From Deltaproteobacteria bacterium (GTDB taxonomy: Bacteria; SAR324; JACQKK01), in contig JAOUFO010000128.1 of assembly GCA_029858165.1 (NCBI GenBank), forward strand, positions 1 to 5,707: DNA of 5,707 nucleotides, in the 5' to 3' direction. Below, piece by piece: positions 1 to 5,308 of this stretch. Below the pieces are notes generated by a model. It had not been told where the DNA came from. It saw nothing but the letters and a program-made list of their open reading frames with translations, and made no database searches. Both the position numbers and the translations under genes were made by a program. The first letter of the stretch is position 1; the number at the start of each line of letters is the position of its first letter.

Positions 1-938
1 GACCCTTCGTTTTTCTCTTTCACCCACAGGTAAGAAACCTGCTCTATCAGCTTGGGGGTGATTTTATCGGCCGCGTTTTTAACCGCCGTCATGGCGGAAA
101 CCTTGCGGTCCATGTGGACCCCCGGCGAGCTGATGGTATCCGATGCGATGGCCTGATTGTTATCTGTCCGCACCACATCTATGCTTACCACCGCCTGGGT
201 GCTGACAAACTGGCCCATCATCCCTTTTTGTTTGGTGGTGGCCATGCCGAAAATCACCAGATTGGCCCCGTTTTTCTTGGCCACCTTTATCACATCCTGT
301 TTACGGATTTCCGCCCCTTCCATGGCTTTGTCCACCTGGTTTCCCCCCTGGATGGAATGGTAGTCTATAAATTTAAATCCCTTCATCAACAGCGTTTTGC
401 GGATTTCCTTTTCCGCCACGCCGCCGGAATCCTGGCCATCCTCCCCCAGAATGGATTCCTTCACCACCACCATCACCGCGGGCATCCCCACCCGTTTGTA
501 CAGGTTCTCCAGGGAATCATTCATCCCCTTGATGAAATCATCCTTGGATACCTCCGCGTCTATCAACACCCGGTACAGTTCATCATCCCGGCCTTCCTTT
601 ACCACCTTGTAGGATTTGATAAACCCCTTGCTGGCGGTCAGGACTTCGTCCTTCACCAGATCAAAATTGTTCATTTGGGTTTCGGTGCTGATGATCACCC
701 CCGATGCCTGCTCCACCGCGGTGCGCTGGGCCGCCTCCAGGGCTTCATCCCGGGCGCGGGCCGCATCTCCCTCATACCAGCTTCCCACCCCCTCCGCCTG
801 CACCTTGGTGATGCCTTTGTCATCCGCCAGGGCAGGCACAACCCAAACGGCTGCCAATAGCCAGGCCAGGATGAAGAATTGAATGGGGGTTTGAACGGAC
901 AAGCAGGAAGATTTTGTTGTGTTGATTCTCAGTGCCAT
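1..938 (-). CDS. Exported FlgT-N-domain-like protein, 3' end beyond the window
   Basis: The reading frame gives 312 codons from ATG at 938-936 and is still open at the window edge, so the C-terminus is missing. The N-terminus is a signal peptide: a polar stretch, a hydrophobic core at about residues 19-37, and a PALA-DD cleavage site after residue 38. Residues about 45-130 match what I recall of the FlgT N-terminal domain: an Ala-rich helix (AARARDEALEAAQRTAVEQA), then ASGVIISTET, then a strand pair ending in YRVLIDAEV. Residues about 150-300 look like the FlgT middle, TolB-like part (AVMVVVKES, then GANLVIFG near 224-231). In Vibrio, FlgT is a periplasmic protein that builds the flagellar H-ring, but this domain also occurs outside flagellar loci, and no flagellar gene is visible here. 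The function is therefore open; an envelope role is inferred. The start is supported by GAGGAGA six bases upstream. Confidence 0.5.
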   Translation of the reverse strand, partial: MALRINTTKSSCLSVQTPIQFFILAWLLAAVWVVPALADDKGITKVQAEGVGSWYEGDAARARDEALEAAQRTAVEQASGVIISTETQMNNFDLVKDEVLTASKGFIKSYKVVKEGRDDELYRVLIDAEVSKDDFIKGMNDSLENLYKRVGMPAVMVVVKESILGEDGQDSGGVAEKEIRKTLLMKGFKFIDYHSIQGGNQVDKAMEGAEIRKQDVIKVAKKNGANLVIFGMATTKQKGMMGQFVSTQAVVSIDVVRTDNNQAIASDTISSPGVHMDRKVSAMTAVKNAADKITPKLIEQVSYLWVKEKNEG

Positions 939-944
939 GGGGGT

Positions 945-951
945 TCTCCTC
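945..951 (-). promoter_or_regulatory. Ribosome binding site of the FlgT-like gene
   Basis: GAGGAGA on the minus strand lies six bases before ATG 938-936 (seven from AGGAG). This is close to an ideal Shine-Dalgarno sequence and fixes the start of a gene whose long N-terminal region would otherwise be uncertain. Confidence 0.75.
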
Positions 952-1030
952 GGGGGTTGGGAACATCCACCTTCAACCGCCCAGGAAGCAACCACACTCC
1001 TGACCGCCGCCGGTGGAAAAAGGGTAGTTC

Positions 1031-1059
1031 AGTAAACCATTTTGCGCCGTGTTTGCCAA
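1031..1059 (-). promoter_or_regulatory. Candidate sigma-70 promoter for the FlgT-like gene
   Basis: On the minus strand, TTGGCA (1059-1054, five of six to the -35 consensus) is followed after exactly 17 bases by TTTACT (1036-1031, four of six to the -10 consensus). Initiation would fall near 1024, giving a leader of about 86 bases before the ATG at 938. It sits in the 203-base gap between the barrel gene and the FlgT-like gene, so the two genes probably can be transcribed separately. The evidence is pattern only. Confidence 0.4.
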
Positions 1060-1141
1060 CCGGAAGGTTTACGAAACGACTCCTGCTCCCGATACCACCC
1101 ACAGCCCTTTGTTTTCCACCGGGAACCACCCCTTTCAGGGG

Positions 1142-1861
1142 TTAAAACAGATATTTCGCCGTCAGCCCGAAGCCGGAATCGGCCAGCAGGTGGATTTCCG
1201 CCCCCACCATCAGCTGGTCATTGGGGTTGAACTCCACTCCGGCAAAAGCTCCCATCCGGCTTTCTCCCTCAAAGTCAATGGTGTCACCGTTGCGGGCATT
1301 GCCCCAAAAGGCCGAATAATCCACTGCCGCGTATCCTGCCATTTCGCTGCCCAGGGCAGCCGATACTCCAAAGGCCGCATCCACCAGATCAAACCCCACC
1401 TTGGTGCCTTCCGCGCTGCCTTCAGCCCGGTGGTAAGACAGCATCACCCCCATCCGGGAGGAGTCATCGCCGCCAATGGCCTGATGGTATCCGAACCCAT
1501 ATTCTGATCCACTGTAGCTTTTGGAGGAAACCTCGGGGATTTTGATGGATGTGTTTCCCACATACAGCTTCAGCATGGACTGGCTGGTCACTCCGTAATC
1601 CACGGTCACGCCCGTCCGGGAGAATTCCGCCTTGTAGGTTTCGGTGTAATACCCGTAAAACAGAATGGGACGGCTTGTCACACTGTATTGAATCCCCGCC
1701 CGTGCCCGGCCTTCTTCCAGATGGGGAACCGGATCCCCGTGGACCACCCCCAGGGCGTTCCCCGCCCCGAAGACCGCCAGATAACCCGCAACCAGCAACC
1801 CGCAGCCGACAAACCGTACTCCGTAAGCCTCAATGCCTTCTGTAAGCCATTTGCGCAACAT
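1142..1861 (-). CDS. Predicted outer-membrane beta-barrel protein
   Basis: This is a complete gene of 239 residues. A hydrophobic segment at about residues 16-37 follows a charged N-terminus and reads as a signal peptide, cut near GAGNA/LG. The rest is a series of short amphipathic strands rich in Gly, Tyr and alternating hydrophobic residues, for example at about 52-60, 76-90, 95-102, 116-127, 136-146, 175-187, 201-211, 214-225 and 229-239. The last residues, GLTAKYLF, end in Phe with Tyr at -3, the usual C-terminal signal for insertion by the BAM machinery. About eight to ten strands would suit a small barrel of the OmpA/OmpW size class, but I do not recognise a named family and the cargo or partner is unknown. 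An in-frame TGA lies three codons upstream of the ATG, so no longer N-terminus is possible. The purine-rich AGGAAGGG is about 13 bases upstream, a rather long spacing. Confidence 0.8.
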   Translation of the reverse strand: MLRKWLTEGIEAYGVRFVGCGLLVAGYLAVFGAGNALGVVHGDPVPHLEEGRARAGIQYSVTSRPILFYGYYTETYKAEFSRTGVTVDYGVTSQSMLKLYVGNTSIKIPEVSSKSYSGSEYGFGYHQAIGGDDSSRMGVMLSYHRAEGSAEGTKVGFDLVDAAFGVSAALGSEMAGYAAVDYSAFWGNARNGDTIDFEGESRMGAFAGVEFNPNDQLMVGAEIHLLADSGFGLTAKYLF

Positions 1862-1897
1862 GGTACACTTTCATCCCTTCCTGTCAGGGCGGGGTCA

Positions 1898-1972
1898 GGC
1901 GGCATGGATTTGTTCTGGTTTGCCCCGTGGGGTCCGGCCCGGATTGTTCTTTTCTCTCTGCCGCCACAATCC
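1898..1972 (-). promoter_or_regulatory. Structured leader of the barrel gene, possible H-type pseudoknot
   Basis: Read on the minus strand, GGATTGT (1972-1966) can pair with ACAATCC (1947-1941), and the directly abutting GGCGGCA (1965-1959) can pair with TGCCGCC (1904-1898). Both are perfect seven-base complements, and their order (A, B, A', B') is that of an H-type pseudoknot or of two alternative folds. The element lies 37-111 bases upstream of the barrel ATG, downstream of a promoter-like -10. It matches no riboswitch that I know. Chance pairing in GC-rich DNA is possible. Confidence 0.3.
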
Positions 1973-2015
1973 CTTCCCTTGGGCGCCGGATCACTTTGGG
2001 GGGAAACCCACCTTT

Positions 2016-2024
2016 ATTGTATCA
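2016..2024 (-). promoter_or_regulatory. Candidate extended -10 promoter for the barrel gene
   Basis: On the minus strand, TGATACAAT at 2024-2016 matches the extended -10 form (TG, one base, then TACAAT, five of six to TATAAT). No good -35 lies 17 bases upstream, which extended -10 promoters can tolerate. Transcription would start near 2009 and give a leader of roughly 150 bases before the ATG at 1861. It follows directly after the terminator-like hairpin of the upstream gene, which is a sensible arrangement. Confidence 0.35.
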
Positions 2025-2047
2025 CCAATCAAATTATGGGGGGGCTC

Positions 2048-2086
2048 AAAAAGACAAAACACCCCGGCGGCCAAAAAACCACCGGG
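2048..2086 (-). terminator. Rho-independent terminator after the YkgJ-like gene
   Basis: On the minus strand, CCCGGTGG (2086-2079) pairs with CCGCCGGG (2070-2063) to give an eight-base stem with one G-T pair and an eight-base loop. It is followed by a T-rich tail, GTTTTGTCTTTTT, at 2060-2048. It begins 45 bases after the TAG of the cysteine-cluster gene and precedes the candidate promoter of the barrel gene, so it separates the two units. Confidence 0.6.
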
Positions 2087-2130
2087 AGGCAGGGGGGCTG
2101 TTAATTTTTTGTTAGACAGGCAGGAAGGGA

Positions 2131-2688
2131 CTAATCCAGTTGAAGGGCGTCCTCGCCGATGGGATTGGGCGCGGGATTTTCCCAGGGCAGGGGTTGCAGC
2201 TCCCATTTGGGGCAGGCGTAATAAGACAGTTCGCTGTGAGTGGTGGGGAACCGGCCGCAATTGAAAAACCGCCAAAAAGGGGAATCGTATCCGGCGCACA
2301 GGGTGGTTTTTTTATCCAACAGGGGGCAGCTGATTTTATCGCAACAACGCATACAGTCGCCGCAGCTTTTGCCCGCTTTCCAATCTGAGCGGATGGCCGA
2401 CAGGGTTAAATCAGGGGAGGTCAGGGGGGGGGCGGTCAGGGGGACATTAAACATAAATCCGCCGTTTTCCCCTTTGGCCACCAGCGGCATCAATTGCCAT
2501 GCATGAAAAAACAACCCCCAACTTTGTTTAAAATACTTCCAAAACCGCCAATCTCTAAAAAACAAATGGGTCAACAGTGGGGCGGTTACCACCCCTCCGA
2601 TAACGGTGAAGGTGGTGGTAACGATGTAAATGGTGAACAGGGTCCGTTGCAAAGCCCAAATGGATTTTTGAAGGGTCATGAAGTTCAT
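2131..2688 (-). CDS. Membrane-anchored YkgJ-like CxxCxxCC cysteine-cluster protein
   Basis: This is a complete gene of 185 residues. Residues about 13-44 are hydrophobic and form one long or two short membrane segments. After an aromatic juxtamembrane stretch comes a Pro/Thr/Leu-rich linker (about 82-96), then a cysteine cluster: C109, C112, C115, C116, C121, C131, C144 and C159. The layout CxxCxxCC, then CPLL, then C-x-x-Y, then NCGRFP resembles the YkgJ/UPF0153 family, predicted to bind zinc or an iron-sulfur centre. The usual family members are soluble, so the membrane tether is notable. The biochemical role is unknown. The start is uncertain: ATG at 2688 has AGGA only two bases away, whereas ATG at 2679 (Met4) has better spacing. 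The gene carries a run of nine C on its coding strand (2432-2424), and a tiny ORF overlaps its start. Its gap to pyk is 187 bases. Confidence 0.75.
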   Translation of the reverse strand: MNFMTLQKSIWALQRTLFTIYIVTTTFTVIGGVVTAPLLTHLFFRDWRFWKYFKQSWGLFFHAWQLMPLVAKGENGGFMFNVPLTAPPLTSPDLTLSAIRSDWKAGKSCGDCMRCCDKISCPLLDKKTTLCAGYDSPFWRFFNCGRFPTTHSELSYYACPKWELQPLPWENPAPNPIGEDALQLD

Positions 2689-2705
2689 TTTCCTTTCCGG
2701 CGCAT
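2685..2705 (-). CDS. Possible six-codon leader ORF coupled to the YkgJ-like gene
   Basis: ATG at 2705-2703 follows AGGAG with four intervening bases and reads MRRKGK before TGA at 2687-2685. That stop overlaps the ATG of the next gene as ATGA, the classic geometry for translational coupling. The short frame has a better ribosome site than the main gene itself. It could be a true minigene, or the two parts may be one N-terminus separated by an indel in the sequence. Six codons give no coding statistics, so this is tentative. Confidence 0.3.
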   Translation of the reverse strand: MRRKGK

Positions 2706-2865
2706 GGTTCTCCTGGGCGCCTTTGTTTCAACAAGCATGGTCTATGCCACTTTTTTCCCTATTCCACAACCCGTGATCAGGCAAGGGATTGTGTGGGACA
2801 GGGAGGGGCGTGTTTTTTCCATCAGCGACGGATTTGGGTGCGTGTGAGTGACTGCAAACAAAGCA

Positions 2866-2888
2866 CGGTTTTCCCCAAAAGACAACCG
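2866..2888 (-). terminator. Weak terminator-like hairpin after pyk
   Basis: Five bases after the pyk stop on the minus strand, CGGTT (2888-2884) can pair with AACCG (2870-2866); an inner TTTT-GGGG-AAAA hairpin competes with this fold. It is followed by TGCTTTGTTT, only a modest T-rich tail. The stem is short, so termination here would be inefficient or absent. Confidence 0.25.
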
Positions 2889-2892
2889 GAGA

Positions 2893-4320
2893 TTACAGAA
2901 CCAGGTCCACCCGCACCATGTTGGTGGCTTTATGCTCCGCAAAGGGCAGCCCGGCGGTCAACACACATTTGTCTCCAATATTCAGGCAACCCTGCTTTAC
3001 CAGGATGGATTCCACTTGGAGCACCGCCTCGTCTATGTTGTCTGAAAGGTCGTTGGCGATGATGCCTTCTATGCCCCAAACCAGACACAGCCGCCTTAAC
3101 ACATCCTGGCTGTGACTGATGGCGAAAATGGGTTTGACGGGCCGGTGCTTGGCAATGGCCTGGGCCATGGCGCCGGTGCCGGTGATGCAGGCGATGGCCC
3201 TGGCATCCACCTGTTCCGAAAGGGTGCAGGCGGAAATGGCAATGCCTGCGTTGAAATGGAGTTCTCCGCTCCAACGCCGGAAGCGGTGAAAATGCGTGTC
3301 TTCATCCAAAGAAAGCTCGGTGGCCCGGATGATGCGGTTCATGGTGGATACCGCCTCAATGGGGTATTTGCCCGATGCGGTTTCGGCAGAAAGCATCACC
3401 GCATCGGTGCCGTCCAAAATGGCGTTGGCCACATCAGATGCCTCGGCCCGGGTGGGACGGGCGTTGGACACCATGGAATCCAGCATCTGGGTGGCGGTGA
3501 TCACCGGTTTGCCCACATGGTTGCACCGGTGAATGATGCGCTTTTGGATGGCTGGCACCTCCTCCGCCGGGATTTCCACCCCCAGATCCCCCCGGGCCAC
3601 CATAATGGCGTCGGTCACATCTATGATGGCGTCAATGTGGGTCAGGGCCTCCGGCTTTTCAATCTTGGCCACAATGGGAATCACCTTCCCTTTTTCCTTC
3701 ATCAGCGCCCGCAGGGTGGTGATGTCGTTGGGGTGGCGCACAAAGCTCATGGCCACATAATCCAGGTTTTCCCGGATGGCCAGGTCCAGATCCTCGCGGT
3801 CCTTGGCCGAAAGGCTTTCCACCGAAAGAGGAACCCCCGGAAGGTTGATGCCCTTGTTGTTTTTAAGCAAGCCGCCCACTTCCACTGTACACACCACATC
3901 GGTTTCATTTTTTCTTTCCACCCTTAAGGCCAACAGGCCGTCATCCATCAAGATGGTGTCTCCGATGCGCACATCCCCCGGCAGCTTGGTGTAGGTTGTG
4001 GATACAATTTCGCTGGTGCCTTCCATTTCCCGGTTGGTGATGGTGAAGGGCCTGCCTTCTTCCAGTTGAGCTTCGCCCCCTTTAAACCGGCCCACACGGA
4101 TTTTGGGGCCTTGAAGATCCATCAGGATGGCTACCGGCTGATTCAGGTCTTCCGAAGCCCGCCGGATATGGCTGATCACCTGAATATGGTCCGCATGGCT
4201 TCCATGAGAAAGGTTCAGCCGGGCCACCTTCATCCCGGCGTTAAGCAGTTTTTTGATGGTCTCATAGTCATTGCTGCTGGGACCCAGGGTGCACACGATT
4301 TTTGCACGGGTTTCAAACAT
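2893..4320 (-). CDS. pyk: Pyruvate kinase
   Basis: This enzyme transfers phosphate from phosphoenolpyruvate to ADP, making pyruvate and ATP in the last step of glycolysis, in the cytoplasm. The 475 residues match the usual bacterial length and are complete. The N-terminal barrel starts with TRAKIVCTLGPSS and carries RLNLSHG (R34, N36, S38) and MDLQGPKIR (D68, R75). The B domain spans about 76-160 (DDGLLALRV within it). The barrel resumes with the catalytic VAKIEKP (K219, E221), MVARGDLGVEIP (R243, D245) and ATQMLDSM (T277). The allosteric-type C-terminal domain is about 355-475, with TGTGAMAQ where many relatives have SGRTA. Leu69, Gln70, Lys73 and Val76 match the K+-independent class as I recall it. 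The start is ATG 4320, with AGG nine bases upstream. It is transcribed divergently from the TatD gene; both share the AT-rich gap at 4321-4429. Confidence 0.98.
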   Translation of the reverse strand: MFETRAKIVCTLGPSSNDYETIKKLLNAGMKVARLNLSHGSHADHIQVISHIRRASEDLNQPVAILMDLQGPKIRVGRFKGGEAQLEEGRPFTITNREMEGTSEIVSTTYTKLPGDVRIGDTILMDDGLLALRVERKNETDVVCTVEVGGLLKNNKGINLPGVPLSVESLSAKDREDLDLAIRENLDYVAMSFVRHPNDITTLRALMKEKGKVIPIVAKIEKPEALTHIDAIIDVTDAIMVARGDLGVEIPAEEVPAIQKRIIHRCNHVGKPVITATQMLDSMVSNARPTRAEASDVANAILDGTDAVMLSAETASGKYPIEAVSTMNRIIRATELSLDEDTHFHRFRRWSGELHFNAGIAISACTLSEQVDARAIACITGTGAMAQAIAKHRPVKPIFAISHSQDVLRRLCLVWGIEGIIANDLSDNIDEAVLQVESILVKQGCLNIGDKCVLTAGLPFAEHKATNMVRVDLVL

Positions 4321-4346
4321 GGAACAAAACCTTTCTTTAAACTGGC

Positions 4347-4360
4347 GGGAACCATTTCCC
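4347..4360. promoter_or_regulatory. Inverted repeat in the pyk leader, possible operator
   Basis: GGGAACCATTTCCC consists of GGGAA and TTCCC arms around four bases. It lies between the AT-rich promoter region and the pyk start, a position where a repressor could act on pyk. The arms are only five bases long and I recognise no regulator site, so chance is a serious alternative. Confidence 0.2.
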
Positions 4361-4374
4361 TGTTGATTTATTTT

Positions 4375-4402
4375 TTGCCGCTGGCCAATTTATATTTATA
4401 GA
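4375..4402 (+). promoter_or_regulatory. Candidate promoter for the TatD-family gene in the divergent gap
   Basis: TTGCCG (4375-4380, four of six) is followed after 16 bases by TATAGA (4397-4402, four of six), placing initiation near 4409 and giving a leader of about 20 bases before the TTG start. The same AT-rich patch reads TATAAATATAAATT on the minus strand (4400-4387) and may serve as the -10 region for pyk, though I found no good minus-strand -35. Confidence 0.35.
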
Positions 4403-4416
4403 CCAAACAAATGGAA

Positions 4417-4424
4417 AAGGGGAG
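4417..4424 (+). promoter_or_regulatory. Ribosome binding site that selects a TTG start
   Basis: AAGGGGAG at 4417-4424 ends five bases before TTG 4430-4432. The only nearby ATG (4411) is out of frame with the protein, and the family's N-terminal D-x-H-x-H metal motif begins at the third codon, so TTG is the natural start. Confidence 0.7.
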
Positions 4425-4429
4425 CAAAT

Positions 4430-5218
4430 TTGATAGACTGTCATACGCATCTGGGCCATTCCAGTTTTGACGCGGACCGCACACAGGTGTTGGAGCGGGC
4501 CGGGGCCGCTGGGATTCAACGAATCGGCCTGGTGGGGGAGGACAGCCTGGACAATCTGAATGTGTTACGGCTGGCCCGGTCCAATCCGGTGTTTCTTCCC
4601 TTTCTGGGGTTGCACCCAGACCGTTGGAGGGATGACCGCCCCCAGGCCGGGCCGCCCCCGGAAGAGGAATTGAAAACGGTGCTGGCCCAAATCCGGGAGA
4701 ATTCCAGGAACATCATCGGGATCGGAGAGGTGGGGCTGGACCGGTGGGTGTGCCGGGATGAGAATGTGCGCCGCGCCCAGGCCGAGGCTTTCCGGGCGTT
4801 TGTCTCCCTGGCCCTGGAACTGGACCTGCCGTTAAACGTCCATTCCCGCTCCGCCGGGCGTTATACACTGGATATATTGAAGGAAATGGGGGCATCCAGG
4901 GTGTTGATGCATGCCTATGACGGCAGGGCTTCCACCGCCTGCCAGGGGGCGGAAGCCGGGTTTGTGTTCTCCATCCCTCCCAGTGTGGTAAGATCACCCC
5001 AAAAGCAAAAAATGGTGCGGAATCTGCCATTGGACGCCCTGGCTCTTGAAACCGACAGCCCGGTGCTGGGGCCGGAGCCGGGCCAACGCAACGAACCGGC
5101 CAATCTGGTGGTGAGCCTGCGGGAGATTGCCCGCATTAAAGGGGTTTCCGAGCCGGAGGTGGTTCAGGCGGCAAACGCCAATCTGGCCCGGATTTTCAAG
5201 GTGGGGTCAGGCTGGTAA
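4430..5218 (+). CDS. TatD-family metal-dependent hydrolase, TATDN3-like
   Basis: The protein has 262 residues, the normal size for the family. All expected two-metal ligands of the TIM barrel are visible: H5 and H7 in DCHTH, E100 in GIGEVGLD, H138 in NVHSRSAGR, H161 in LMHAYDGR and D209 in LETDSP; H62 in GLHP is also typical. TatD enzymes are Mg2+- or Mn2+-dependent DNases or phosphodiesterases acting in DNA repair or nucleic-acid turnover. Several stretches (NVHSRSAGR, HAYDGRAS, FSIPPS followed by QKQK, and RNEPAN) recall human TATDN3 and its archaeal relatives more than E. coli TatD, which has a Cys-Phe-x-Gly form near the second-last ligand. The substrate cannot be told from sequence. It starts at TTG with a strong ribosome site and diverges from pyk; the acetyltransferase gene follows after 90 bases and may be co-transcribed. 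Confidence 0.92.
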   Translation: MIDCHTHLGHSSFDADRTQVLERAGAAGIQRIGLVGEDSLDNLNVLRLARSNPVFLPFLGLHPDRWRDDRPQAGPPPEEELKTVLAQIRENSRNIIGIGEVGLDRWVCRDENVRRAQAEAFRAFVSLALELDLPLNVHSRSAGRYTLDILKEMGASRVLMHAYDGRASTACQGAEAGFVFSIPPSVVRSPQKQKMVRNLPLDALALETDSPVLGPEPGQRNEPANLVVSLREIARIKGVSEPEVVQAANANLARIFKVGSGW

Positions 5219-5222
5219 GGCC

Positions 5223-5256
5223 GGGGAGCCACCCTTCATCCAGGGATGGCTGCCCC
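5223..5256 (+). other. Stable hairpin between the TatD and acetyltransferase genes
   Basis: GGGG-AGCCA-CCC (5223-5234) pairs with GGG-TGGCT-CCCC (5243-5256), interrupted by two single-base bulges, around an eight-base loop: twelve pairs in all, starting four bases after the TatD stop. No T run follows directly (the nearest, CTTTT, is about 15 bases on), so it is a poor intrinsic terminator. It could be an attenuating or transcript-stabilising element. Confidence 0.4.
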
Positions 5257-5308
5257 CGCCGGGACATCCCCTTTTAACCATTCACCCGCAAACAGGGTTT
5301 AAACCGCC

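Noticed and set aside
114..860. A 248-codon plus-strand frame with a His-rich stretch (five His in a row)
   Set aside because: It is antisense to the FlgT-like gene. The His run is simply the reverse of the VMVVV-coding segment, there is no recognisable domain, and the minus-strand frame has a signal peptide, a good ribosome site and domain similarity.
929..1129. A 66-codon minus-strand frame in the gap before the FlgT-like gene
   Set aside because: It overlaps the FlgT-like start, has no clear ribosome site and has an Arg/Gly/Pro-rich, domain-free sequence. The gap is better read as a promoter and leader.
1130..1141. Small hairpin (CCCCT and AGGGG) directly after the barrel stop codon as a terminator
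   Set aside because: The stem has five pairs, the loop has three bases and no T run follows, so it does not meet the pattern of an intrinsic terminator.
1688..2264. Overlapping plus-strand frames of 138 and 143 codons across the barrel leader
   Set aside because: Their Pro/Gly/Arg-rich sequences show no domain, and the region contains minus-strand promoter and terminator signals and the ends of two supported minus-strand genes.
2745..2785. Promoter-like TTGTGG, 17 bases, CATAGA upstream of the YkgJ-like gene (minus strand)
   Set aside because: Each box matches the consensus at only about three of six positions, too weak to annotate. The gap may hold a promoter, but I cannot place it.
2745..2822. 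A short minus-strand frame starting MEKTRPSLSH in the gap between pyk and the YkgJ-like gene
   Set aside because: No Shine-Dalgarno sequence precedes its ATG, and nothing resembles a known small protein; it is also the tail of a longer shadow frame.
3112..3927. A 271-codon plus-strand frame opposite pyk
   Set aside because: It lies wholly antisense to an unmistakable pyruvate kinase; its His/Gly-rich composition is typical of a shadow frame.
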